Positions 1 to 7,102 of a DNA stretch of 22,943 nucleotides are shown in pieces. Position numbers and translations under genes: made by a program. Positions within the stretch are counted from its first letter, which is position 1. Every line of letters begins with the position of its first letter. Under the pieces are notes generated by a model, which had not been told where the DNA came from, ran no database searches, and saw nothing but the letters and a program-made list of their open reading frames with translations. The stretch covers positions 1-22,943 of the forward strand of contig ONIF01000028.1 of NCBI GenBank assembly GCA_900317795.1. Reading direction: 5' to 3'. Source of the stretch: an uncultured Eubacteriales bacterium (lineage in GTDB: Bacteria > Bacillota > Clostridia > Oscillospirales > Acutalibacteraceae).

Positions 1-202
1 ACGGAGGGGTCACGAGGGCGGCAACAAAACTTGAAATTATTTGAAAGTTATTTCGTGACATTTTATTTGTACAGCTTTTCAAATTTGCTCATTTATAATT
101 TACAATATTATTATAGATATAAAGGAAAAAAAATTCAATACAGGAAGTGCATTTTTGTAAATTACACTGATTTTTAATGAAAATTTTAAACAAGTTTGAC
201 AA
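1..202. other. AT-rich left edge, no gene recognised
   Basis: I see no convincing gene here. The first bases are richer in G and C than what follows and could be the last codons of a gene cut by the window edge, for example the reading that ends in TGA at about position 32. This cannot be decided from so little sequence. The rest is AT-rich and lies beyond the terminator of the minus-strand wall hydrolase. Confidence 0.3.
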
Positions 203-236
203 TAAAAAAAGCAGTCGGAACCATTATCCGACTGCC
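203..236 (-). terminator. Rho-independent terminator of the wall hydrolase gene
   Basis: Positions 211-219 (GCAGTCGGA) pair perfectly with 227-235 (TCCGACTGC) around a seven-base loop. Read on the minus strand, the stem is followed by a run of seven T (204-210). It lies about 20 bases past the stop codon of the minus-strand hydrolase gene, so it is the natural end of that transcript. Confidence 0.9.
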
Positions 237-254
237 AAATATTTTTGAAACAAA

Positions 255-2348
255 TCATATTTTTGTTATTTTCGCATTTCTTTTAAGTCTTTTTGTAAAG
301 ACGAGTACGAGAGCAGAAGCGGCAATAAGTACAAATCCGAGAGTAAAAGTATCTTTAAGAGCAGAGTTGTTTTCGGGAGATTCAACAGGAAGTTCTATGG
401 ATTTGCTGTCAGCAATGCCTGCAAGAGCCTCATCAGAGATAGCGGCTGTTTTCAGAACGAGAGTTTCACCGATATGAGCATTTTCTCTTTGAGTTTCGGT
501 TTTGATAAGGTCGAGAGTCTGTTCGTCAACGGTGCCTGTCACATCTATGTTGTTGTCATTCTGGAATTTTTCAACGGCTGCAACAACGGTATTGCTGTAA
601 ACACCCGAAGTTTTGCCGTCATAGTAGTTGAGGGCTGCCAGTCTTGACTGGAGCTGGGCAACGTCATCACCTGCATAGCCGTACTTCAAAACGTCAAAAT
701 CGGGGGATTTAATAGCTTTTTCGGAATAGAGAAGTTCAAGCTGTTCAGCGGTCATCATATCGGATTCTTCAAAGCCGGCTGCTTTCTGGAAAGCATTAAC
801 GGCTTCAAGAGTTGCGTCGTCAAATTTTTCGCTGACGATACCCGAGAGGTAACGGAGTTCGATAAGCCTTTTCTGCATTTTGGTTACGATAGTACCGCTT
901 GCACCATATACCGCACTGCCTGCATTGGGATTTTTCTTAGCCTTGCTGCTGAATATGCGGAGCTGGGTGTCAACGTCTGCAATGCCTGTTGATTTGATTT
1001 TGTTGTCTTTCTGGAATTGTCTTACGGCACTTGCGGTAAGTTCACTGTAAAAGCCTGTAATATCGTCATAGTAATATTCAAGTTCGGTAAGTCTTGTTTG
1101 GAGAGCCTTAACGGGGACTTCGCCTGTTTCGTCAAAAGTGCCGTTGGAAAGAATGCTGAAATTTGACTGAGCGTCATTGGATTTAAGAATTCTGTAAGTT
1201 CTGCTGTCAACGGTACCCGTACTTTCGAGGTCATTTTTTGCCTGGAAAAGCATAACCGCATTTACAGTTTGGTTATCATAGCTGCCCGAAGCCTTTTCAT
1301 AGAGGTAACCGAGTTCATAAAGTCTTGTCTGGACAGAAGAAACGGTTTTGCTTTCGTCATTGTCTTTATAGCCGTACTCTGCAATCAGTTCTATTACTTC
1401 TTCAACAACGGGTTCTTCTTTTTTGCTTTCTTCCTTAGATTCTTCTTTCTTGCTTTCCTCTTTGGATTCTTCTTTTTTGGATTCTTCTTTTTTGGATTCT
1501 TCCTTTTTAGATTCCTCTTTCTTGGATTCTTCTTTAGATTCTTCCTTGCTTTCCTCCTTTGAAACTTCGGCAACGCTTGTTTCTTCAACAACTGAGGGCT
1601 GCTGAACTACTTCGGGTTCACGGGAGGGTTCTTCATATACAGGCTCTTCGCTGCTTTCTTCAACATAGTAGTTATTGTTGTTTTCATAAACAGGCTCTTC
1701 ATAGTAATAGGAGGGCTGTTCCTGAACGGGTGCGGAATAGTCTGTTGTTTCATAAGCACTTGAAGGAGGTGCTATATCGGAAACGCCTGCACTGTTGAAA
1801 GTATATGTAATGCCGTCAAGAGTTCTTGAAGTATCCGAGAGATACTGACCGTTTTCATAGTAGAAAGATTCACCGTTAAGGAGTACCCAGCCCTGATAGG
1901 GATAGGAAACGCCTGCAATTTTAAACCACTCTACCCATGAGGCACTGTAAGCATTGTGATAGCCGATACCAAGACTGGGGCTTTGTGCATCGATTGCCAT
2001 GCCCGAGCCTACATATACACCGACGTGACCCGGGTGGTGAAGTCCAAGACCGTGTATATTCGGAATGCCGTTATAAACATAGCCCCACTCATCAGAAGCG
2101 GCAAGCATATCTGTTCTGATACCGCCGACACCGTTGTAACTCCAGATAAGTCCCGAGCAGTCAACAGCACCGTATGAAGCAGCACCCCACACATAACTCC
2201 AGCCTTCCCAATAGGCTCTGTAACAGTGTGCACACAATCCTATATTTGAACTTGATTCGGCGGATACGGATGAAAGACCTGTAATAGTCGTAAGAAGTGC
2301 GATAGTCAGTGAAAGAAATATGACAATACCTTTTTTAACGATTTTCAT
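255..2348 (-). CDS. Secreted NlpC/P60-type cell-wall hydrolase with four peptidoglycan-binding domains
   Basis: This 697-residue protein is predicted to cut peptide bonds in peptidoglycan outside the cell. Residues 1-30 form a signal peptide ending in SVSA. Residues 35-148 form an NlpC/P60-like domain with Cys64 in DCSGL, His108 in HPGHVGVYVG and a possible third polar residue, Asp120. Residues 152-190 resemble a short Trp/Tyr cell-wall-binding repeat. A Pro/Glu/Tyr-rich linker (about 192-262) runs into KEES/KKEES repeats (263-312). Four PG_binding_1-like repeats follow at about 325-390, 400-465, 480-545 and 555-615. The C-terminus has a hydrophobic helix (about 668-685) and then basic residues, like a membrane anchor; no clean LPXTG motif is seen, only LPVES at about 653. 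The ATG is preceded by an AAAGGGGAA ribosome site. The gene stands alone and is divergent from ddl and murI, which make wall precursors. Confidence 0.88.
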   Translation of the reverse strand: MKIVKKGIVIFLSLTIALLTTITGLSSVSAESSSNIGLCAHCYRAYWEGWSYVWGAASYGAVDCSGLIWSYNGVGGIRTDMLAASDEWGYVYNGIPNIHGLGLHHPGHVGVYVGSGMAIDAQSPSLGIGYHNAYSASWVEWFKIAGVSYPYQGWVLLNGESFYYENGQYLSDTSRTLDGITYTFNSAGVSDIAPPSSAYETTDYSAPVQEQPSYYYEEPVYENNNNYYVEESSEEPVYEEPSREPEVVQQPSVVEETSVAEVSKEESKEESKEESKKEESKKEESKKEESKKEESKEESKKEESKEESKKEEPVVEEVIELIAEYGYKDNDESKTVSSVQTRLYELGYLYEKASGSYDNQTVNAVMLFQAKNDLESTGTVDSRTYRILKSNDAQSNFSILSNGTFDETGEVPVKALQTRLTELEYYYDDITGFYSELTASAVRQFQKDNKIKSTGIADVDTQLRIFSSKAKKNPNAGSAVYGASGTIVTKMQKRLIELRYLSGIVSEKFDDATLEAVNAFQKAAGFEESDMMTAEQLELLYSEKAIKSPDFDVLKYGYAGDDVAQLQSRLAALNYYDGKTSGVYSNTVVAAVEKFQNDNNIDVTGTVDEQTLDLIKTETQRENAHIGETLVLKTAAISDEALAGIADSKSIELPVESPENNSALKDTFTLGFVLIAASALVLVFTKRLKRNAKITKI
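1413..1562 (-). repeat. Minisatellite coding KEES/KKEES linker
   Basis: About 150 bases are tandem 12-bp and 15-bp units coding KEES and KKEES (residues 263-312 of the wall hydrolase). Four consecutive 15-bp units are nearly identical. The units are in frame, so gain or loss of copies would change linker length without breaking the gene. The charged repeat separates the catalytic domain from the wall-binding repeats. Open frames on the opposite strand here are composition artefacts. Confidence 0.85.
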
Positions 2349-2637
2349 TTAGTGAAATTCCCCTTTCGGATTATTCAAATAAATTATGTTTTTACAATTT
2401 TTTAACTATCTCTGAAAAAGTGTTTCAAACTTGTAACAAATCCTTAATGATAATAACATCATCTGTAACAAAAATCAAGTGTTTTTTCGTATTTTACATA
2501 AATTTTTCCAAATATTCAGCACTTTGCACAAAACATTTTTAGGTATTCGGTTAAGTTCTAAAATATCAAATATGAATTTATAATTGCAAGAGAGTGAAAT
2601 ATGTGTTATTATAGTAACTTGTAAGGAGATGTGTATT

Positions 2638-3702
2638 ATGGAAAAGAAAAAAATTGCCGTAATATTCGGGGGAAAGTCCTCCGAACATGAAATTTCGAGA
2701 GTATCTGCCTCTTATGTCATCAGTCAGATTTCAAAGGAAAAATATGACATATTTACAATAGGCATTACCAAACAGGGAAAATGGTTTTTGTATTCGGGCG
2801 ACATCAAAGCCATTAAAGACGGTTCATGGGAAAATGATGTAAATAACAAGTCTGCATTCATTTCACCCGACTCATCTGTAAAAGGCATAGTAGTGATGTC
2901 GGACGGAAAGTGTGAGATAATACCGCTTGATGTGATATTCCCCGTAATGCACGGCAAAAACGGAGAAGACGGCACAATACAAGGATTGTTTGAGATGTCG
3001 GGCATACCTTATGTAGGCTGTGGAGTGCTTGCATCAGCCGACTGCATGGACAAGGTAACAGCTAACATTATATTTGCAAGTCTTGGAATAGACCAGGCGA
3101 AATTTACATGGTGCTATGCAGGCGACTTTAAAAAATCCCCCGAAAAGTGCATAGAAAAAGTGGAAAGCACTCTTGACTATCCGATATTTGTAAAGCCTGC
3201 CAATGCAGGCTCGTCTGTGGGAATAAGCAAGGCAAATGACAGAGCCGAACTTGAAAAGGCTGTTGAAATTGCCTCAAGAGAGGACAGCCGTATCTTATTT
3301 GAAGAAACGGTTATCGGAAAAGAAGTGGAATGTGCGGTTTTGGGAAATGATGAGCCGTTTGCGTCAACGGTGGGAGAGATTGCCCCCGCAAGTGAGTTTT
3401 ATGACTATGACGCAAAGTATAACAATGCCAATTCTCTTTTATTCATTCCTGCAAGAATGGAGAAAGAGATGATTGAAAAAGTCCGTGAAAATGCTGTAAA
3501 GGCATATCGTGCAGTAGGCTGTACAGGTCTTTCGAGAGTGGATTTCTTTGTAACAGAGGATAAGCGTGTCATGCTGAATGAGATAAACACTCTGCCGGGC
3601 TTTACCTCTATCAGTATGTATCCGAAACTTATGGAGAAATCGGGCATTTCGGGAAGTGAACTTATTGAAAAACTCATTGAACTTGCATTTGAGAGGGCGT
3701 AA
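2638..3702 (+). CDS. ddl: D-alanine--D-alanine ligase
   Basis: This 354-residue cytosolic ATP-grasp enzyme joins two D-alanines for the peptidoglycan stem peptide. Family motifs are present in order: GGKSSEHEIS near the N-terminus, HGKNGEDGTIQG, the ATP-site segment FVKPANAGSSVG, the omega-loop FYDYDAKY, and the metal-binding LNEINTLPGF followed by SMYPKL. The Tyr-containing omega-loop is typical of normal Ddl enzymes rather than of VanA-type D-lactate ligases. I chose the ATG at 2638, not an upstream frame extension, because AAGGAGA (2623-2629) sits at the right distance and the protein then begins with the usual KKIAVIFGG. The stop codon lies three bases before murI, so the two are probably co-transcribed. 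A TATAAT at 2579-2584 may be the -10 box, but no good -35 is seen. Confidence 0.96.
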   Translation: MEKKKIAVIFGGKSSEHEISRVSASYVISQISKEKYDIFTIGITKQGKWFLYSGDIKAIKDGSWENDVNNKSAFISPDSSVKGIVVMSDGKCEIIPLDVIFPVMHGKNGEDGTIQGLFEMSGIPYVGCGVLASADCMDKVTANIIFASLGIDQAKFTWCYAGDFKKSPEKCIEKVESTLDYPIFVKPANAGSSVGISKANDRAELEKAVEIASREDSRILFEETVIGKEVECAVLGNDEPFASTVGEIAPASEFYDYDAKYNNANSLLFIPARMEKEMIEKVRENAVKAYRAVGCTGLSRVDFFVTEDKRVMLNEINTLPGFTSISMYPKLMEKSGISGSELIEKLIELAFERA

Positions 3703-3705
3703 AAT

Positions 3706-4515
3706 ATGATAATGTCAGATAGTGCAATAGGAATTTTTGATTCGGGACTTGGCGGACTTACGGCTGTAAAGCAGCTTGAAAAAGTTCTGCCGAATGAAAA
3801 TATCATCTACTTCGGAGATACGGCAAGAGTGCCTTACGGAAGCAGAAGTCAGCAGACGATTATAAAATATGCCGAACAAGACGCATCATTTTTGCTTTCA
3901 AAGGGCGTTAAAATGATAATAGCCGCTTGCGGAACGGTGAGTTCTGTTGCGACAGATTTGGGAAATGTTTTGCCCGTGCCGTTCACGGGAGTTGTAGAAC
4001 CGACTGCACAGGCGGCTGTCAATGCAACGAAAAACGGCATTATAGGTGTAATAGGCACGTCTGCAACAGTCGGCAGCAAGTCCTATAAAAAAGCCATTCT
4101 TGCCAAAGATAAAAAATTCAAAGTCTATCAGCAGGAGTGTCCTCTTTTTGTATCGCTTGTTGAAAACGGCTTTATGTCGGAAGATGATAAAATAGTACAG
4201 CTTGTTGCAGAGAGATACCTCGAAAAGCTGAAAAACATTAAAATAGACACTCTTATACTTGGCTGTACGCATTTCCCGATTATTGCAAAGGCGATACAAA
4301 ATTATTTGGGAGATGAAGTCACCCTCATAGACTCAGGCAGGGAAACCGCTATTTATGCGGCAGATATGCTTAAAGAGAAAAATTTGCTCAACAAAAGCAC
4401 CGAAAAAGGCGAGGCTGTTTATTATGTAAGCGATACTGTCGAGGATTTCAGAAAAACCGCACAAATTTTTCTCGGACAGAACGACATTCAAGACGTTTAC
4501 CACATAACACTTTAA
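3706..4515 (+). CDS. murI: Glutamate racemase
   Basis: This 269-residue cytosolic enzyme interconverts L- and D-glutamate, supplying D-Glu for peptidoglycan. Visible motifs are FDSGLGG (Asp12, Ser13), VPYGS (43-46 region), the first catalytic cysteine in AACGTVSS (Cys75) and the second in LGCTHFP (Cys187, His189). Most family members have Asn after the first catalytic cysteine (CNT); here it is Gly76. The start is either ATG 3706 or ATG 3712; GAGAGG at 3691-3696, inside the end of ddl, favours 3706. It follows ddl by three bases, so translation is likely coupled. A heptamer repeat array begins in its stop codon. Confidence 0.95.
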   Translation: MIMSDSAIGIFDSGLGGLTAVKQLEKVLPNENIIYFGDTARVPYGSRSQQTIIKYAEQDASFLLSKGVKMIIAACGTVSSVATDLGNVLPVPFTGVVEPTAQAAVNATKNGIIGVIGTSATVGSKSYKKAILAKDKKFKVYQQECPLFVSLVENGFMSEDDKIVQLVAERYLEKLKNIKIDTLILGCTHFPIIAKAIQNYLGDEVTLIDSGRETAIYAADMLKEKNLLNKSTEKGEAVYYVSDTVEDFRKTAQIFLGQNDIQDVYHITL

Positions 4516-4548
4516 CAATTAGCAATTAGCAATTAGCAATGTGCAATG
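4512..4548 (+). repeat. Heptamer array A (TTAGCAA family), starting at the murI stop
   Basis: Five consecutive 7-bp units are TTAACAA, three copies of TTAGCAA, and TGTGCAA. The TAA stop of murI (4513-4515) lies inside the first, altered unit. The array fills the gap before the DUF1934 gene and is followed, after a few bases, by ATGATTGCG (4555-4563), which also follows array C. Confidence 0.9.
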
Positions 4549-4586
4549 AGTTGATGATTGCGGACTTTAAAATTATGGAGGAAAAA

Positions 4587-5051
4587 ATGGAAGAAAAATA
4601 TATTTTATCTGTTGAGGGCAAGCAGACTGTTGACGGACAGTCGGATAAAATCGACTTGCAGACAAGGGCTTCCTACATGATGAAAAACGGAAACAGATAT
4701 ATTTCCTATACGGAATATGACACGATGAACCCGAAACAGACTTACAGAACAACTATCAAAGTATCGCCCGAAAATATTGTTACGGTCATGAAAGGCGGTA
4801 CTGAAAAACATAATCTCATGCTGGAACAGGGTGTTCGCCATAAATGCGAATATATCACAGGCTTTGGAATGATTTCTCTGGGGGTATTCACGGACAGCGT
4901 GAAAGTCAATCTTGACGACAAGGGCGGAGAAATCAAAGTACATTATAATATAGATGTACAATCGGAACTTGCAAGCGTAAATGAACTTACTATAAATATA
5001 AAGGAGGCTGTAAACGATGTCGGCAGCTATTCAGACATTGAACAATCTTAA
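4587..5051 (+). CDS. DUF1934 family protein (YwiB-like)
   Basis: This 154-residue protein matches the DUF1934/YwiB type: a small soluble, strand-rich protein with alternating polar and hydrophobic residues and the usual opening YILSVEGKQ. Its biochemical role is unknown; a lipocalin-like barrel is the fold I recall for the family. It has no signal peptide or membrane segment. The ATG at 4587 is chosen because GGAGG (4577-4581) stands six bases upstream; the longer open frame begins inside repeat array A. Its last 35 bases overlap the start of argS in another frame. A DUF1934 gene next to argS is also the arrangement in Bacillus subtilis (ywiB-argS), which supports the call. Confidence 0.8.
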   Translation: MEEKYILSVEGKQTVDGQSDKIDLQTRASYMMKNGNRYISYTEYDTMNPKQTYRTTIKVSPENIVTVMKGGTEKHNLMLEQGVRHKCEYITGFGMISLGVFTDSVKVNLDDKGGEIKVHYNIDVQSELASVNELTINIKEAVNDVGSYSDIEQS

Positions 5052-6705
5052 ACAGGCAATCACAAATGCCTTTGAAAAAGCACAGGAAAACGGACTGCTT
5101 TCAAGAGAAGCACAAATCCCCGATTTTACCATAGAAACTCCCTCAGACCGCTCACATGGTGATTTGGCAACCAATGCGGCAATGGTATCGGCAAGGGCTT
5201 TCAGACTTGCCCCAAGAAGAATTGCCGAAATTCTTACAAGCAACATCAGCCTTGACGGCACAAACCTTGAAAGATTTGAAATAGCCGGTCCGGGATTTAT
5301 CAATTTCTTTTATGCAAGGTCATTTTATTCGGCTGTCATTGAGGAAATAAAAGCTGAGGGAAAAAACTATGGGCGTTCCAATTACGGTCAGGGAAAGAAA
5401 GTGTTGGTTGAATTTGTATCGGCAAACCCCACAGGACCTATGCACGTTGGAAATGCTCGTGGCGGTGCATTGGGCGACACTCTTGCAAGTGTGCTTGATT
5501 ATGCAGGCTATCAAGTGGAAAGAGAATTCTATGTAAACGACGCAGGAAATCAAATTGAGAAGTTTGCAACATCTCTTGAAGTACGCTATATGCAGATGTA
5601 TAAAGAGGGCTATGAACTTCCCGAAGACGCTTATCACGGTCAGGACATTATCGACCATGCAAAGAATTTTGCGGATATTTACGGGGATAAATACGTTGAA
5701 ACGTCTTCCGAAGAAAGAAGAAAAGCCCTTGTTGCATACGCCCTTCCGCTGAATATAGAGGGATTGGAAAGGGATTTGCTGAAATACAGGATAAAGTATG
5801 ATAATTGGTTCAGGGAAAGCACTCTGCATAACAGCGGTGCTGTCAAAGACATAGTGGCACTTCTCACGGAAAAGGGACACACCTATGAAAAAGACGGTGC
5901 AGTATGGTTTAAGGCGGAACAGTTCGGTGCAGACAAGGATTTTGTGTTAGTACGTTCCAACGGCTTGCCGACTTATGTAGTACCCGATATTGCCTATCAT
6001 TATAATAAGCTTGTTACAAGAAATTTTGACAAGGCGATTGACGTACTCGGTGCAGACCATCACGGATATGTGCCACGTCTGAAAGCCGCTTTAACGGCTC
6101 TCGGTGTAGATGCGTCAAGACTTGATGTTGTTTTAATGCAAATGGTATTCCTTGTAAAAGCTAATCAAAGAGTGAAACTTTCAAAGAGAAGCGGAAAGGC
6201 AATTACACTTGTCACACTGCTTGACGAAATTCCGATAGATGCGGCAAGATTTTTCTTTAATTTGCGTGAGGCAAATACACCGCTTGAATTTGACCTTGAC
6301 TTAGCTGTTGAGAAGTCATCACAAAATCCTGTTTATTACGTTCAGTACGCACACGCAAGAATTTGCAATATAGTCAAAATGCTTGCACAGGAGAATATAT
6401 TCCCGACAGACTGCACGGAAAGTGATTATGCACTTTTGACGGCCCCAGAAGAAATTGAACTTATCAATAAACTTTCTTCATTCACAGAGGAAATCAATTC
6501 TTCCGCAAGGGACTATGACCCGTCAAGAATTACACGTTATGTATATGATGTTGCAACGCTTTTCCATAAGTTCTATAATGCGTGTCGTGTAAAGAATGAA
6601 AATGCGTCACTTATGCAGGCACGTCTTGCGTTGTGTCTTGCGGTAAAGACTGTTATTTCAAATATCCTTGAGATGTTCAAGATAGACGCACCCGAGTCAA
6701 TGTAA
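5017..6705 (+). CDS. argS: Arginyl-tRNA synthetase
   Basis: This 562-residue class I synthetase charges tRNA-Arg with arginine. The N-terminal Add-1 domain is about residues 1-90. The HIGH motif appears as PTGPMHVGNARGGALGD (His143), and the KMSKS-type motif as KLSKRSG (Lys387 onward). The C-terminal anticodon-binding DALR domain ends in FKIDAPESM, like the usual end of the family. Length is normal. AAGGAGG at 5001-5007 lies nine bases before the ATG and inside the DUF1934 gene, so the 35-base overlap is real and translation may be coupled. No T-box leader is seen before the gene; it appears to rely on the ddl-murI transcript or on an unseen internal promoter. Confidence 0.98.
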   Translation: MSAAIQTLNNLKQAITNAFEKAQENGLLSREAQIPDFTIETPSDRSHGDLATNAAMVSARAFRLAPRRIAEILTSNISLDGTNLERFEIAGPGFINFFYARSFYSAVIEEIKAEGKNYGRSNYGQGKKVLVEFVSANPTGPMHVGNARGGALGDTLASVLDYAGYQVEREFYVNDAGNQIEKFATSLEVRYMQMYKEGYELPEDAYHGQDIIDHAKNFADIYGDKYVETSSEERRKALVAYALPLNIEGLERDLLKYRIKYDNWFRESTLHNSGAVKDIVALLTEKGHTYEKDGAVWFKAEQFGADKDFVLVRSNGLPTYVVPDIAYHYNKLVTRNFDKAIDVLGADHHGYVPRLKAALTALGVDASRLDVVLMQMVFLVKANQRVKLSKRSGKAITLVTLLDEIPIDAARFFFNLREANTPLEFDLDLAVEKSSQNPVYYVQYAHARICNIVKMLAQENIFPTDCTESDYALLTAPEEIELINKLSSFTEEINSSARDYDPSRITRYVYDVATLFHKFYNACRVKNENASLMQARLALCLAVKTVISNILEMFKIDAPESM

Positions 6706-6719
6706 GGGAGGAGTTCTCA

Positions 6720-7025
6720 GTGAAAAACAGACCTTTTCTTGTAGCGTCACTTGTATTCGGACTGATAGGGCTTGCACTTCTTGTGATAGCAGGCATTTCG
6801 TTTATGACGGATTCCAATGTATTTGCAAAAGCGGTTGCGTCAATCATGAACAGCGACCCTAAAAGTTTCTCAAATGCACTTATAGCAGAGTTGGGAGTAG
6901 TATTTTTAGTGCCGTCATTTATATTTGCATACAGGTCATTTACCGACAATGAGTATTACGAGAAGAAAAAACAGGAATTTGAAGAAATGACGGAAACACC
7001 CGAAGTGGAAGTTACAGCAGAATAA
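6720..7025 (+). CDS. Small two-helix membrane protein of unknown function
   Basis: I do not recognise a family. The 101-residue product has a hydrophobic helix at about residues 6-28, a polar stretch, a second helix at about 58-72 and an acidic, coiled tail (YEKKKQEFEEMTE...). This suggests an inner-membrane protein with both ends in the cytosol. The start is GTG at 6720, supported by GGGAGGAG (6706-6713) right after the argS stop; no ATG fits. It is the last gene before a strong terminator, so it probably ends the ddl-murI-DUF1934-argS transcript. The role is unknown. Confidence 0.7.
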   Translation: MKNRPFLVASLVFGLIGLALLVIAGISFMTDSNVFAKAVASIMNSDPKSFSNALIAELGVVFLVPSFIFAYRSFTDNEYYEKKKQEFEEMTETPEVEVTAE

Positions 7026-7030
7026 AATAA

Positions 7031-7066
7031 AAAGGGTATCTGCCGAAAAAGCAGATACCTTTTTTA
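7031..7066. terminator. Bidirectional terminator between converging genes
   Basis: GGTATCTGC (7035-7043) pairs with GCAGATACC (7051-7059) around CGAAAAA, and flanking A and T runs extend the stem. On the plus strand a run of six T follows; on the minus strand CTTTTTATTTTA follows. It lies between the small membrane protein (plus) and the M3 peptidase (minus) and can serve both. Confidence 0.9.
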
Positions 7067-7067
7067 A

Positions 7068-7102
7068 TTGCTCATTGCTAACTGCTAATTGCTAATTGTT
7101 AT
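7068..7102 (-). repeat. Heptamer array B (TTAGCAA family), overlapping the peptidase stop
   Basis: Read on the minus strand, five 7-bp units follow one another: ATAACAA, TTAGCAA, TTAGCAG, TTAGCAA and TGAGCAA. The TAG stop of the M3 peptidase (7092-7094) is formed by the second unit, and the last Asn codons come from the first. The array abuts the shared terminator. It belongs to the same family as arrays A and C. Confidence 0.88.

Noticed and set aside
653..697. LPXTG sorting signal at the C-terminus of the wall hydrolase (not a nucleotide range; residues 653-697, bases 255-392)
   Set aside because: LPVES replaces LPXTG and lies about 15 residues before the helix; a plain membrane anchor explains the end better.
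1269..1605. Open frames on the plus strand opposite the KEES repeat, coding Phe/Leu- or Ser/Leu/Asp-rich peptides
   Set aside because: They are the opposite-strand reading of the Lys/Glu/Ser minisatellite in the wall hydrolase; they have no ribosome site and no family resemblance.
2433..2470. Possible WalR-type sites (three TGTTA(C/T) copies on the minus strand) upstream of the wall hydrolase
   Set aside because: The adjacent pair is spaced by six bases rather than the five of the known TGTWAH-N5-TGTWAH site, and the AT-rich context makes matches easy. Suggestive only.
5320..5880. A 186-codon minus-strand frame inside argS
   Set aside because: It is a shadow of argS, whose motifs cover the same stretch in the plus frame.
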